A DNA stretch of 64,000 nt from Paenibacillus faecis (GCF_008084145.1 NZ_VSDO01000006.1:422366-486365); one strand, 5' to 3'; numbered from the stretch's first letter, positions 27,326-36,826 are shown. The notes: generated from the sequence alone by a model not told the origin. Program-made: numbers and translations.

Positions 27326-28973
27326 AGTGGACCGAAGTTTCAGTCATGTAATTCTTGCTGTATTTGGATAAAACCGTCTTTACTGAAGCCAGTTTGAGCG
27401 GCTTGCTGATGTAATCGTCCATTCCGGCCTGTTGGCATTTGGATCGGATGCCGTCCATCACGTTGGCCGTCATCGCGATGATTTTCGGTTCCTTGCCGGG
27501 GATCTGCTGCTCCCGAATTTTACGGGTAGCCTCCAGACCGTCCATCTGCGGCATCTGCAAATCCATGAATATAAAATCATAGTTTCGGTTAGCCGCCATT
27601 TTCACGGCTTGAAGACCGTCCTCAGCCACCTCCGGCTCATAACCGAGCTTCTGCAGCATATTGACCATCAACCGCTGGTTAATCGGATGGTCGTCCACAA
27701 TCAGCATGCGCTCCTTGGACTCCGCTTCGCCCGGAAATACCGATTCTTGGGCGGCGCAAGCCAATTCCGCGCTTTCATCCACATATTCGCTCGCACGGAC
27801 CGTAAAGACAAACGTAGCTCCTTTTTCCTCCAGGGTCTCCACCCGGATCGAGCCGCCCATCATCTGCACCAGCGTTTGGCAAATCGCCAGTCCCAAGCCG
27901 GTTCCTCCGTATTTGCGGGTCATGGAAGAATCCAGTTGGGAGAACGGCTTGAACAGGCGGTCCACTTTATCGGGAGCAATCCCGATCCCCGTGTCCTTCA
28001 CGGTAAACTCCAGCAAATGCTTGTCCCTGTCTTTTTCTTTACAGTTGACCATCAGATAGATTCCGCCCTGTTCCGTAAACTTCATGGCATTGGCAACCAG
28101 GTTGATCAGCACTTGGCGGAGGCGGCCCATGTCGCCGTACAGAACCGGCGGAATCCGGTCGTCGACGAAGGAAACCAGCTCCAGCCCTTTCCGGGCGGCA
28201 TCCACCGAAAAGAGGCCGATCACCTCCTGAATCGTCGATCTGAGCTCAAACGGGCTTTCCTCCAGCTCCATTTTGCCGGATTCCATTTTCGTAAAATCAA
28301 GAATATCATTGATAATCGTGACAAGCGTATCCGCGCTGCCCCGAATAATTTCGGCGTATTCCTTCTGGTCCTCCTTCAGTTCGGTTTCCAGCAGCAAATC
28401 GATCATGCCGATAACCCCGTTCATCGGAGTCCTGATTTCATGACTCATCATGGCCAGAAACTCCGTTTTGGCTTTCGCCGCAATTTCCGCAGCCTCTTTG
28501 GCCTTGACCAACTCCTCATTGGTCCGCTCCAATTCCAGCGTTTTTTGCTGCAAAAGCATACTTTGGGTTTTCAGCCGCTGATTCGTCAGGTACATGTCCA
28601 CAAATCCCTCAATCTTCGATTTCAGAATTTGCGGGATAAAAGGTTTCACCATGTAGTCGATCGCTCCGGCGGAGTACCCCGCGAACAAGTGCTCCGCCTC
28701 CTTGCTGTTGGCAGAGATGAAAATGATCGGAATATCCTTCGTCTTATCCCGGGCCTTTATCAGCTTAGCGGTCTCGATCCCGTCCAGTCCGGGCATTTGC
28801 ACATCGAGCACAATAACCGCGAAGTCCTCTTTCAATAAATACCTCAGGGCTTCTTCGCCGGAAGTCGCTTTGACCAAATTATATTGTTCACTTTCCAGGA
28901 CCGCTTCCAAGGCCATCAGGTTCTCGGGGCGGTCATCTACCAGCAAGATATGAATCGGCTTTTCAACCCCCAT
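27324..28973 (-). CDS. hybrid kinase, REC-HisKA-HATPase-REC
   Basis: 549 aa from the ATG at 28973 (AGGAGG five bases upstream). Receiver 1 (residues 6-125) with phospho-Asp in [11 protein letters not shown]; coiled coil 130-180; HisKA with His in [15 protein letters not shown]; HATPase with [13 protein letters not shown] and [12 protein letters not shown]; receiver 2 with Asp in [11 protein letters not shown]. It has no membrane segment or sensor domain, so it is a soluble relay protein probably driven by receiver 1. It lies between the CheR gene and rsbV. In the known RsbKYM loci I recall no second soluble hybrid kinase here, so its role is inferred. Confidence 0.85.
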   Translation of the reverse strand: MGVEKPIHILLVDDRPENLMALEAVLESEQYNLVKATSGEEALRYLLKEDFAVIVLDVQMPGLDGIETAKLIKARDKTKDIPIIFISANSKEAEHLFAGYSAGAIDYMVKPFIPQILKSKIEGFVDMYLTNQRLKTQSMLLQQKTLELERTNEELVKAKEAAEIAAKAKTEFLAMMSHEIRTPMNGVIGMIDLLLETELKEDQKEYAEIIRGSADTLVTIINDILDFTKMESGKMELEESPFELRSTIQEVIGLFSVDAARKGLELVSFVDDRIPPVLYGDMGRLRQVLINLVANAMKFTEQGGIYLMVNCKEKDRDKHLLEFTVKDTGIGIAPDKVDRLFKPFSQLDSSMTRKYGGTGLGLAICQTLVQMMGGSIRVETLEEKGATFVFTVRASEYVDESAELACAAQESVFPGEAESKERMLIVDDHPINQRLMVNMLQKLGYEPEVAEDGLQAVKMAANRNYDFIFMDLQMPQMDGLEATRKIREQQIPGKEPKIIAMTANVMDGIRSKCQQAGMDDYISKPLKLASVKTVLSKYSKNYMTETSVH

Positions 28974-28991
28974 GGAATCCTCCTGCATCCT

Positions 28992-29867
28992 TCATTTAAT
29001 CTTCCGATACATTTTCTCCACCCGGTCCAGCGGTTCATAACAATCATCGTACTCCGTAAAATGAATCGATTCCTTCGCTCCCAGCACCAGGACGCCGAAG
29101 TGGCTCAAGCTTTGATGGAACAAGGAATGGACCCGGTTTCTCAGCGTTTCGTCAAAATAAATCATCACATTCCGGCAAAAGATAACATTGAACTCGTTAA
29201 AGGACTGATCCGTGGCCAAGTTGTGCTCGGCAAAAATCATGTTCTTGCGCAGAAAGGGCTGAAATATGACGGAATTGTATCTCGCCGTATAGTACTCGGA
29301 AAAAGAACGGGTGCCCCCCGCATCCTGATAATTTTTCGTATACAGCTTCATTTTCTCAATTCCGAACACGCCCTCTTTGGCTACCTGTAACGAGCGGCCG
29401 TTCATGTCGGTGGCGTAAATCCTCGCCTTATCGTATAGACCTTCCTCATGGAGAAGAATGGCCATCGAATAAACCTCTTCCCCCGTCGAACACCCCGCGT
29501 GCCATACCCGGATATACGGATAAGTTCTCAGCAGGGGAACGACCTTTTCGCGAAAAGCGCGAAACAGGGACGGGTCCCGAAACATCTCCGTGACGGGAAT
29601 GGACAGGCTGTAGACCAGGCGTTCGAAACACTCCCGGTCATGCAGCACTTTTTCCTGCAAAGCGGAAATGGTCGTCACACGCTCCGCGTGGACTTGGTGC
29701 CATATCCTCCTTCTAAGCGAAGGAAGCGCGTAATTGCGGAAATCGTATCCGTACAGCCGATGGACCCCTTCCAGGAGCAGTTCGATTTCCAATTGCTCCC
29801 GCTCGTCCGGCGAGGTCCAGCCGCACGTATCGTTATCCGGATATTCCGAAAAATCACTGGGTGTCAT
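28992..29867 (-). CDS. CheR-type protein-glutamate methyltransferase (RsbM-like)
   Basis: 291 aa from the ATG at 29867 (GGAG eight bases upstream); a start 11 codons earlier at 29900 is possible. N-terminal CheR helical domain with YGYDFRNYALPSLRRRI; catalytic domain with FRDPSLF, SAM loop WHAGCSTGEEVYSMAI, ATDMNGRSLQ and FCRNVMIYFD. No chemoreceptor gene is nearby. By position next to the sensor kinase it corresponds to B. cereus RsbM, which methylates the sensor RsbK and dampens SigB activation. Confidence 0.82.
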   Translation of the reverse strand: MTPSDFSEYPDNDTCGWTSPDEREQLEIELLLEGVHRLYGYDFRNYALPSLRRRIWHQVHAERVTTISALQEKVLHDRECFERLVYSLSIPVTEMFRDPSLFRAFREKVVPLLRTYPYIRVWHAGCSTGEEVYSMAILLHEEGLYDKARIYATDMNGRSLQVAKEGVFGIEKMKLYTKNYQDAGGTRSFSEYYTARYNSVIFQPFLRKNMIFAEHNLATDQSFNEFNVIFCRNVMIYFDETLRNRVHSLFHQSLSHFGVLVLGAKESIHFTEYDDCYEPLDRVEKMYRKIK

Positions 29868-29954
29868 AGGTTCAACTCCGATTACAAAAGAACTGGGCAT
29901 CCCTCCCTGAACGGGAAAAGATCCGCTTACCGTATATTTAACCTTTCCTCAAGG

Positions 29955-32900
29955 TTACGAATACAACCATACCCGCATTAGCGAAAGCAATTGATCCGTC
30001 TGAATCGGTTTTTTCACATAATCCGAAGCGCCCGCCTCGATGCATTTCCCCCGATCGTCCTTCATCGCTTTGGCCGTAAGCGCGATGATCGGCAGTTTGG
30101 CGAACTGCGGCATCTTCCGAATTTCGCGCATCGCCTCATAACCGTCCATTTCCGGCATCATCATGTCCATCAATACCAGATCGAAATCCCTCTGCTCTTG
30201 AAGGGTCTCGATCGCTTCCCGGCCATTCTCGGCATAAACCACATTCATGCGGTAACCTTCGAGAACGCTGGACAGGGCGAACACGTTGCGCACATCATCG
30301 TCGACAAGCAGAATCTTTTTGCCTTCGAACAATTCTTCCTTGTTGTGAAGCTTCTGCAAAATCCGGCGCTTGTCCTCCGGCAGCTCCGCTTCGACGCGAT
30401 GGAGAAACAGCGTGGTTTCATCCAACAGGCGTTCGGGCGATTTCACATCTTTGATGATGATCGACTCGGCATATTTGCGGAGCCGCAGTTCTTCCTGCTT
30501 GTTCAGGTCTTTGCCGGTGTAGATGATGATCGGCAAATCGTTCAATTCCTCATCGTCGCGAATTTGGTCCAGCAGATCGAAGCCCGTGATATCGCTCAGC
30601 ATCAAATCCAGCACCATGCAGTCGTAATGCTGCTCGCGAAGCTCCCGCAAGGCCTCTCCACCGGTGGAAACCGCCGTGATCATGACATCGTCATGGCCGA
30701 TGAGCTCGATGATCGAATGTCGCTGCACATCGTCGTCCTCGACGATCAGCAGATGTTTGAGACTCTTTTCGGTAAAAGATTCGATATGCGAGAAGGCCCG
30801 CTCCAGATGCTCGCGCGAGGACGGTTTGCGCAGGTAAGCGATCGCCCCCATCATAAGCCCCTGCTTCGCATCGTCAACGACCGAAATGACATGCACCGGA
30901 ATATGCCGGGTTTCGGCGTGGCTCTTCAATTCGTTCAGGATGGACCAGCCGTCCATCACCGGCAGTTGGATATCGAGGATAATGGCATCCGGCAAATACT
31001 CCCTCGCCATTTGCAGTCCGACATCCCCTTGGACGGCAATCAGGGTTTTATAACCGTGGCTCCGGGACATATCGAGCAGAATCTTGGCGAATTGAATATC
31101 GTCCTCAATGATGAGCATGATTTTGTCGCCGCTGGCGAGCAATTCACGGTCGTCCTCGACCGGTTCCGCCGCGGCCGCCGTCTGCTCAACCGGACGGACG
31201 TAAGTGCTCTGGCTGTAGTAAGGGGCGACGACGGCATTCGAAACGGCCGCTTCCTGCTCGGCCACAAACAGCCGGTTCGGCGCCTCCTTCGGCAGATACA
31301 ATGTAAAGGTGCTGCCTTCGCCCTCTGCGGACCGCACCGTGATCAGGCCGCCCAACAGCTTCGACAGCCCCTGGCTGATCGACAGGCCGAGGCCGGTACC
31401 GCCGTACTTTCGGCTGGTCGTACCGTCCACTTGCTGGAACGCTTCGAATATAATCTCCATCTTGTCTGCCGGAATACCGATCCCCGTATCCGTCACCGCC
31501 ATTTCCAGATACTGACGGGAAGGATCCAGACCCTCCGGCAAGTTTTCCGGCTCCGCGGTACCGATACGGAGCGAAATTTCCCCTTGGCTCGTAAACTTGA
31601 AAGCGTTGGACATCAGATTCCGCAGGATCTGCTTGATCCGGTGCCCGTCCGTATGAATTTCGGCCGGAACGGAAGCATCCGCCTCGATGTTCAGCACGAT
31701 TCCGCTCTTCTGCGCGACCGGACCAAAGTTTTGTTCCACGAAGCGCGTCAAGTCGTCGAGTCGGACCGATTCCCGGTTGATCTCCATCTTGCCGGCGTCC
31801 ACTTTCGACAAATCGAGGATCTCATCGATCATTTTGAGCAGATCCGCGCCGGACATATGAATCGTATGCGCGTACTCGATCTGCTTCTCGGTCAGGTTGC
31901 GCTCCTTATTTTCATATAAGAGCTGGGACAGAATCAGCAGGCTGTTTAACGGGGTCCGCAGCTCGTGGGACATATTGGCCAGGAACTCCGACTTGTACTT
32001 GCTGGTTTGCGCCAGCTGAGCCGCATGACGCTCCAATTCCAGCTTCGTCTGTTCGATTTCGTCGTTCTTCTCCTTGACCTCCTGCACTTGTTCCTCCAAG
32101 GCCCGGGTCTTGGCTATCAACTCGGTGTTGAAGTGCTCCAGTTCTTCCTGCTGCCGCTGCAGCAGTTCTTCGGAACGCTTCAGCGCCTGCGTCTGCTTCT
32201 CCATACTTTCGTTGGATCTGCGCAGTTCCTCCTGCTGGGTCTGCAGCTCTTCCGATTGAACCTGAAGCTCCTCCGTCAAGGCTTGAGACTCCCGAAGCAG
32301 TTCTTCGACCCGCAGGCGGCGGTTGATATTGTTCAGAATGATCCCCAGGTTGGAGGCCAACCCGGACATCAACTGCTCCTGAACCGGGGAAAACGGCTCG
32401 AAGGAGGCGAACTCGACAACCCCCATCAATTCGTCTTCAAACATGACGGGATGGATATAAATGTGGTTCGGCTGCGACTCGCCCAACGCGGAACGGACGG
32501 AAACATAACCGTCCGGCGTCTCCTGCAGCGAAATCGGCTTCCTGTCGAGCGCCGCTTGTCCAATCAGCCCTTCTCCAACCCGGAAGGCCTCGGGAGTATT
32601 CAAGTCCCGACCGCCGGCATAGGTTCCGGCCAAGTAGAGCTGATCGGGGTTCTTATCCTCGTAACGGATATACATCGCTCCGTAACGGGCGCCGACCACC
32701 GGCGTAAACTCGCTGATGAACATTTGTGCGATCTGCTCCAATGAATTGATGCCATGCAGCAGATCCGTAATCCGGGCAAGGTTCGAATTGACCCAGGATT
32801 GGTCCTTCTGCAACTGAAGGAACTTTTCCTCCGCCTGCTGCTTCTCCTGCAAATCTTCCGACATCTCCTGAAAAATTCGGGCGACTTCCCCGATTTCGTC

Positions 32901-33617
32901 CTTAGTGGGAATAGCCACTTGTTGAATGGCGTCCAATTCTCCCTTGCCGAAATGGTACATCATTTGATTGACCGCATTTAAACCGCGGGCAATGCTCGGT
33001 AGAATCCATAGGACGATCCCGAGCCCTACCAGAAGCCCAACCGCCATCGTGGAAATGGTCAGCCGGATCGAACGTTCGTATTCCGCCTGCGTTTCCTTGA
33101 TGGCCTCTTGAATTTGCGCGTTGTAGTAATCACGATACTCGTTCAAGGTGTTCAGCAAATGATCCTGAACCTCTTGGCCGGTGGACAACCGGTAATTATT
33201 CGCCGCCTCGTAATCTCCGCGATTCAGCAGGGCCAGCACATGGTTTTTATAGTCCTCGAAGGCGTCCAAGGCATTGTCGATCGTTCCAATGACCTGCTGC
33301 TCATCGGCGGATCGGGCTTTCAATTTGACCTGTTCATAGTAATCGGCCGCTTTTTGAGTCTTGGTTTCCAATTTTTTCTGCTCAACAGCCGTATAGTCCT
33401 TATCTTGCCTTTGCAGCATATTCGTTAAAATGCGCGCGATATCGTTGTATTCGCCCCGCATCCCCGATGTGTTCTGTATCACGAAATATTTGTCGCTATA
33501 AATGTTGTCCAATTCATCATTCATATACCTTAAACGGTCATAACCGGTGAACGTCAAAATCAGCATGATGATTAAGAGCGAACTGAAGCCGATGACCAGC
33601 TTGCTGCGGATTTTCAT
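29955..33617 (-). CDS. membrane hybrid sensor kinase with three receivers (RsbK-like)
   Basis: 1220 aa from the ATG at 33617, which overlaps the upstream stop as ATGA. TM1 at 7-27, helical extracytoplasmic domain 30-185, TM2 186-208, HAMP to about 262, GAF about 290-435, a long Gln/Glu-rich coiled coil 440-565, HisKA with NMSHELRTPLNS, HATPase with NLMSNAFKFTSQG and GTGLGLSISQGL, then three receivers with Asp in ILDIQLPVMDG, VLDLMLSDITG and LMDMMMPEMDG. B. cereus RsbK is a similar hybrid kinase that phosphorylates the phosphatase RsbY. The extra receivers here suggest additional inputs or a phosphate sink (inference). Confidence 0.85.
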   Translation of the reverse strand: MKIRSKLVIGFSSLLIIMLILTFTGYDRLRYMNDELDNIYSDKYFVIQNTSGMRGEYNDIARILTNMLQRQDKDYTAVEQKKLETKTQKAADYYEQVKLKARSADEQQVIGTIDNALDAFEDYKNHVLALLNRGDYEAANNYRLSTGQEVQDHLLNTLNEYRDYYNAQIQEAIKETQAEYERSIRLTISTMAVGLLVGLGIVLWILPSIARGLNAVNQMMYHFGKGELDAIQQVAIPTKDEIGEVARIFQEMSEDLQEKQQAEEKFLQLQKDQSWVNSNLARITDLLHGINSLEQIAQMFISEFTPVVGARYGAMYIRYEDKNPDQLYLAGTYAGGRDLNTPEAFRVGEGLIGQAALDRKPISLQETPDGYVSVRSALGESQPNHIYIHPVMFEDELMGVVEFASFEPFSPVQEQLMSGLASNLGIILNNINRRLRVEELLRESQALTEELQVQSEELQTQQEELRRSNESMEKQTQALKRSEELLQRQQEELEHFNTELIAKTRALEEQVQEVKEKNDEIEQTKLELERHAAQLAQTSKYKSEFLANMSHELRTPLNSLLILSQLLYENKERNLTEKQIEYAHTIHMSGADLLKMIDEILDLSKVDAGKMEINRESVRLDDLTRFVEQNFGPVAQKSGIVLNIEADASVPAEIHTDGHRIKQILRNLMSNAFKFTSQGEISLRIGTAEPENLPEGLDPSRQYLEMAVTDTGIGIPADKMEIIFEAFQQVDGTTSRKYGGTGLGLSISQGLSKLLGGLITVRSAEGEGSTFTLYLPKEAPNRLFVAEQEAAVSNAVVAPYYSQSTYVRPVEQTAAAAEPVEDDRELLASGDKIMLIIEDDIQFAKILLDMSRSHGYKTLIAVQGDVGLQMAREYLPDAIILDIQLPVMDGWSILNELKSHAETRHIPVHVISVVDDAKQGLMMGAIAYLRKPSSREHLERAFSHIESFTEKSLKHLLIVEDDDVQRHSIIELIGHDDVMITAVSTGGEALRELREQHYDCMVLDLMLSDITGFDLLDQIRDDEELNDLPIIIYTGKDLNKQEELRLRKYAESIIIKDVKSPERLLDETTLFLHRVEAELPEDKRRILQKLHNKEELFEGKKILLVDDDVRNVFALSSVLEGYRMNVVYAENGREAIETLQEQRDFDLVLMDMMMPEMDGYEAMREIRKMPQFAKLPIIALTAKAMKDDRGKCIEAGASDYVKKPIQTDQLLSLMRVWLYS

Positions 33618-34783
33618 GCCTTGCCTTCTCCTCCTTTTAATGTGATCCACACCAGGCACTTGTCATCTTCCCGGTCCTGGGGGGGATCTTCATGAAACAG
33701 CAGTCTCTCCATCTCTTCCTTATTAAAGTCGTGCGAGACCCGCACTTGGCGCTCCAGCCAATCCAATTGCTCCTCCTGCGTACCGTCCACGCATTCGATC
33801 AACCCGTCGGTATAAAGCACCACATGGCCTTCACCCTCATAAAAAACCGTCTGCGGCGCCGCCTCGATTTTGTCGAACAGCCCTACCGGCGGACAAACCG
33901 CATTCAGCTTGGCGACTTCCTTGCCTTCTTGATAGAACAAGGCCGGAGGATGCCCCGCGTTCACATAATCGATCTTCTTATGCTTCGTATCGACCACGAG
34001 GTAGATCGCCGTGAAATAGTACTGTACAAGCTGGCTGTCTATATAGAGCATATTGAATCTGCGGTTCAGTTCCTGAATGACTTTTTCGGGTTCGACATAG
34101 GTGCTGACGGTGTCCTTTAGGACCGAGGCGATAAACATGCAGAACAGCGACGAGGATATACCGTGGCCCATCATATCCAGCAAAATGATCCCGTATCTCC
34201 CGTCTCCGAGCGGATACCAGGAATACAGATCACCTGCCAGTTCAAAGGAAGGTTTGTAGAGCGCGTCGATCTCAAAGTGAGGATCCCGGATAGGCGAGCT
34301 TAATACGGCATTTTGAATCAATGCCGCCAGCTTCAGTTCCTCCTGAATCCGCTGGTCCCGCTCCTTGTGCCAGTCCTTCTCGTGCTTCAATCGTAAAGCC
34401 AGACGGATTCGGGCCATCAATTCCACCTTGTTGATCGGTTTGGTAACGTAATCGACGGCTCCGGCATCAAGGGCTTCAGCGAGCTTCTTGGAATCACCGA
34501 CCGCCGTGACCATAATGATCGGAATGTCCTTGAGGTTCTCGTACTGCTGCAGTAGCCGGCAGGCTTCGATGCCGTCCATCTCGGGCATCATCATATCCAG
34601 CAAAATCAGATCGATATCGGAATAGCCACTCCCCATCGGAGCGCCGGGTGTCTCAATCCCCAGCCTTTGAAACATTTCCAGGGCCGAAGAAACGGCCACC
34701 GTGTCTCTATAATCTTCTTTCTTCAAAATCTCTCTTATAATAATGATATTTGTCGGATTATCGTCCACGATTAAAATTCTCAT
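33614..34783 (-). CDS. REC-PP2C phosphatase (RsbY-like) acting on RsbV
   Basis: 389 aa from the ATG at 34783 behind AAGGAGAG. Receiver domain 1-125 with acidic DD at 7-8, phospho-acceptor Asp63 (LLDMMMPEMDG) and Lys in YVTKP. A linker helix leads to a SpoIIE-type PP2C domain with FELAGDLYSW, LDMMGHGISSSLF and LYTDGLIE (metal-binding Asp residues kept). In this family phosphorylation of the receiver activates dephosphorylation of RsbV-P, releasing SigB. Translationally coupled to the sensor kinase. Confidence 0.88.
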   Translation of the reverse strand: MRILIVDDNPTNIIIIREILKKEDYRDTVAVSSALEMFQRLGIETPGAPMGSGYSDIDLILLDMMMPEMDGIEACRLLQQYENLKDIPIIMVTAVGDSKKLAEALDAGAVDYVTKPINKVELMARIRLALRLKHEKDWHKERDQRIQEELKLAALIQNAVLSSPIRDPHFEIDALYKPSFELAGDLYSWYPLGDGRYGIILLDMMGHGISSSLFCMFIASVLKDTVSTYVEPEKVIQELNRRFNMLYIDSQLVQYYFTAIYLVVDTKHKKIDYVNAGHPPALFYQEGKEVAKLNAVCPPVGLFDKIEAAPQTVFYEGEGHVVLYTDGLIECVDGTQEEQLDWLERQVRVSHDFNKEEMERLLFHEDPPQDREDDKCLVWITLKGGEGKA

Positions 34784-34849
34784 AAATCTCTCCTTAGCCA
34801 TCTGAAAAGATCTAAATCTGTTCTCAGAATATCATGTTTCCACGGGGAA

Positions 34850-34866
34850 TTGTCATAATATGACAA
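34850..34866. promoter_or_regulatory. perfect 17-bp palindrome at the phosphatase promoter
   Basis: TTGTCATAATATGACAA, an 8-1-8 perfect inverted repeat. It begins one or two bases 3' of the proposed -10 box (minus strand) and so covers the expected start site, as a repressor operator would. It does not match Fur, PerR, Rex, CcpA or LexA consensus. The regulator is unknown. Confidence 0.55.
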
Positions 34867-34867
34867 A

Positions 34868-34897
34868 ATTCTACCTACATAGACAAGATTTGCACAA
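34868..34897 (-). promoter_or_regulatory. SigA-type promoter of the signalling operon
   Basis: Minus strand: TTGTGC at 34897-34892, 18-bp spacer, TAGAAT at 34873-34868. Weak -35. The leader to the phosphatase start is about 80 nt. Confidence 0.45.
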
Positions 34898-34901
34898 AAC
34901 T

Positions 34902-34950
34902 CCAAAAACATAGATAAGGAATGGGGACTACCCGCCCATTCCTTATCTAT
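34902..34950 (-). terminator. terminator of the YflT-type gene
   Basis: Perfect 15-bp stem TAGATAAGGAATGGG / CCCATTCCTTATCTA (34911-34925, 34935-34949) followed on the minus strand by TGTTTTTGG. It insulates the stress gene from the signalling operon. Confidence 0.85.
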
Positions 34951-34976
34951 AAGTTTGGAAACCTGAAATATTTAAC

Positions 34977-35321
34977 TCAGGCCGTTCTCTTCGCGATGAC
35001 CAACACTCTGCCCAGATCCAGTTCCTTCTCGTAAAATCTCGCTTCCGATTCGGTAAATCCCAGAGAGATGATTTTGGCGCGGAGCTCGTCGCCGCGCGAC
35101 CGGAACAGATTGGCGATCGCGGTAAACACGCCCTCTTCCTTCAGTCCGATGTGGCCGGCATCGGCCGCCTCGGCGATCCGATCGCTCCGATCCTGGTCAT
35201 GGGCCAGCACATAAATATGTTCAGCTGCATATCCGGCGGAGTGAAGTTCTTGAACCGTCTCTACAGCCTGTACACCATTCTCTACGATTTTGGCATAAGC
35301 TTTGTTGTCGATCGTGCTCAT
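34977..35321 (-). CDS. general stress protein, YflT family
   Basis: 114 aa. The YflT (GsP17M-type) domain is visible: VQAVETVQELHSAGYAAEHIYVLAHD near the N-terminus and a C-terminal GFTESEARFYEKELDLGRVLVI. Family members are SigB-controlled general stress proteins of unknown biochemical role. A very good SigB-type promoter precedes it. Confidence 0.85.
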   Translation of the reverse strand: MSTIDNKAYAKIVENGVQAVETVQELHSAGYAAEHIYVLAHDQDRSDRIAEAADAGHIGLKEEGVFTAIANLFRSRGDELRAKIISLGFTESEARFYEKELDLGRVLVIAKRTA

Positions 35322-35377
35322 GATACCCGCTCCCTTCCAAGCAGTCTATTCAATACATTCCAAAAATCTAGGTTTAA

Positions 35378-35403
35378 TTACCCTGTTAGCTCTTAAATGA
35401 AAC
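35378..35403 (-). promoter_or_regulatory. SigB-type promoter of the YflT gene
   Basis: Minus strand: GTTTCA at 35403-35398, 14-bp spacer, GGGTAA at 35383-35378. Close to the SigB consensus. Leader about 50 nt. Confidence 0.75.
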
Positions 35404-35420
35404 AGCTTGAAGCCAAGATT

Positions 35421-35963
35421 TTACGATACGGTATCGTCAAATAAATCCGCCCCGGTGATTTTGCCGGTGTCCGCATCCTTATAAAGTTTCAAAGCGGCGT
35501 GTCCCCGGATGTAGACGTCCCCGTCCTCGGCCACAAAGTCCGGCTTGCCGAGATAACGCTCCAACCAAGGCTTTTGCAAAGGTATGACCTTGCCGTTCAA
35601 TGTGATGTTTTTTGGAGACGGCCCCGTGTGTACGTAGTAAACAAGATCTTCGTAGAGACCTATCGCCAAGTTGCCGTAATGAAGTTCCGTAAACCCCGTA
35701 AAATCATCTTCCTCGATTCGTTCCGGTTCCCCTTTTTTCGACAAAATCAGCTGAACATCATCGGATAAAGAGACACCGCCCATCGAATCGAAGTGTTCAA
35801 GCCGCTCCGCGGTCATCGTTCCCCGCGCAAGGGAAGAAAGCGGAGCTTGCAGCAGGGCCAATTCAGCGACAGGCTCCGCGGGGGGCGGCCCCATGGCAGA
35901 CGACGCCGAAAAACCGGCAAAGGGAGAAAGTAGTCCGACCAGCAGCAACAGCGCGTTCAACAT
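35421..35963 (-). CDS. secreted protein of unknown function
   Basis: 180 aa from the ATG at 35963 (GTGAGGAAC upstream). N-terminal signal peptide NALLLLVGLLSPFAGFSASSA, then a mature domain with GYTELHYGNL-like strands (GFTELHYGNLAIGLYEDLVYYVH) and GKPDF/KGEP repeats that recall lipoprotein-type beta folds. Not recognised. It lies between SigB-type stress genes, but no SigB promoter was found for it. Confidence 0.6.
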   Translation of the reverse strand: MLNALLLLVGLLSPFAGFSASSAMGPPPAEPVAELALLQAPLSSLARGTMTAERLEHFDSMGGVSLSDDVQLILSKKGEPERIEEDDFTGFTELHYGNLAIGLYEDLVYYVHTGPSPKNITLNGKVIPLQKPWLERYLGKPDFVAEDGDVYIRGHAALKLYKDADTGKITGADLFDDTVS

Positions 35964-36063
35964 GTTCCTCACCCTTTCTGATTGTTTCCGTTGTCCGGCA
36001 TAGGGCCCTATCCGCAAACCTGTTCAGCTATCCCTTAAAAGATAACCTATGTACCGCCCGGAA

Positions 36064-36570
36064 TCAGGAACGGTATTTCTGCCACAACCCTGCGGCCACA
36101 TCCACCCATTTCATCCAGCCCGGCGATTTGTGCGCGTCTTTCGGGTGCGGCGCCTGATACGCCGGATCATAGTTCTGCACTTCGGCCGGCGTCTGAGCTA
36201 CCACCTTGTTTGAAGAAACATTGGCAGCCTTGGACCGTTTGGGCTGGCTTTTAATTCGATCGATAAACGCCGTGGAGACCTGCTTCGCGGCCAGGGTAAC
36301 CTCGTTCAATACTTCACCCACGTTTTTCACCGATTCGAGCACCGGATCGATCTGCTCCATCTTATGCTGCAAATCCCCGGTCAAATCGTTGGCATGCCGC
36401 ACCACATGCTTTACTTCATAACTAAGCTCGTCAATTGTCTTTTGAACTTCCTGCAAGGTTTGCGTCGTTTTGTCGAGCGATTTCTCCGCCGCTTTCAACG
36501 TTTTGATCAAAAAGATGACAAGTACCGTAAATGCTACGGCAATCAGCGCAACGCTCAGTTCCCAAATCAT
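36064..36570 (-). CDS. DUF948 protein (YtxG-like stress protein)
   Basis: 168 aa. An N-terminal membrane helix (about residues 4-24) is followed by a coiled coil with heptads (LDKTTQTLQEVQKTIDEL) and the DUF948 block VLESVKNVGEVLNEVT, then a disordered tail. B. subtilis YtxG is a related SigB-regulated protein. A SigB-type promoter stands 44-69 bp upstream. Confidence 0.82.
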   Translation of the reverse strand: MIWELSVALIAVAFTVLVIFLIKTLKAAEKSLDKTTQTLQEVQKTIDELSYEVKHVVRHANDLTGDLQHKMEQIDPVLESVKNVGEVLNEVTLAAKQVSTAFIDRIKSQPKRSKAANVSSNKVVAQTPAEVQNYDPAYQAPHPKDAHKSPGWMKWVDVAAGLWQKYRS

Positions 36571-36613
36571 ACCGTTCCCTCTCTTTCTGTAAGGATGCTT
36601 CGATACACCATAG

Positions 36614-36639
36614 TTACCCTAAGCCCTTAGTCCCGAAAC
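36614..36639 (-). promoter_or_regulatory. SigB-type promoter of the DUF948 gene
   Basis: Minus strand: GTTTCG at 36639-36634, 14-bp spacer, GGGTAA at 36619-36614. It lies back to back with the divergent SigB-type promoter at 36679-36703. Confidence 0.72.
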
Positions 36640-36678
36640 AAAGCGTCAAACAGCCAAAAACTGCCTGTTTACGGGCTT

Positions 36679-36703
36679 GTTTCAGACCAAAATCCCCGGG
36701 TTA
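36679..36703 (+). promoter_or_regulatory. SigB-type promoter of the DUF1328 gene
   Basis: GTTTCA at 36679-36684, 13-bp spacer, GGGTTA at 36698-36703. The leader to the DUF1328 start is about 115 nt. Confidence 0.65.
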
Positions 36704-36826
36704 ATGAAAGCTACAAGCAACCGGTTCTCCCGGATGACCCTCCTAGAGGGAAAGCCGACCGGTTGGCAAAAACTGCTTCCTAAGTACCACTATACAACAA
36801 TTTATGATGAAAGGAAGATGATTCGC

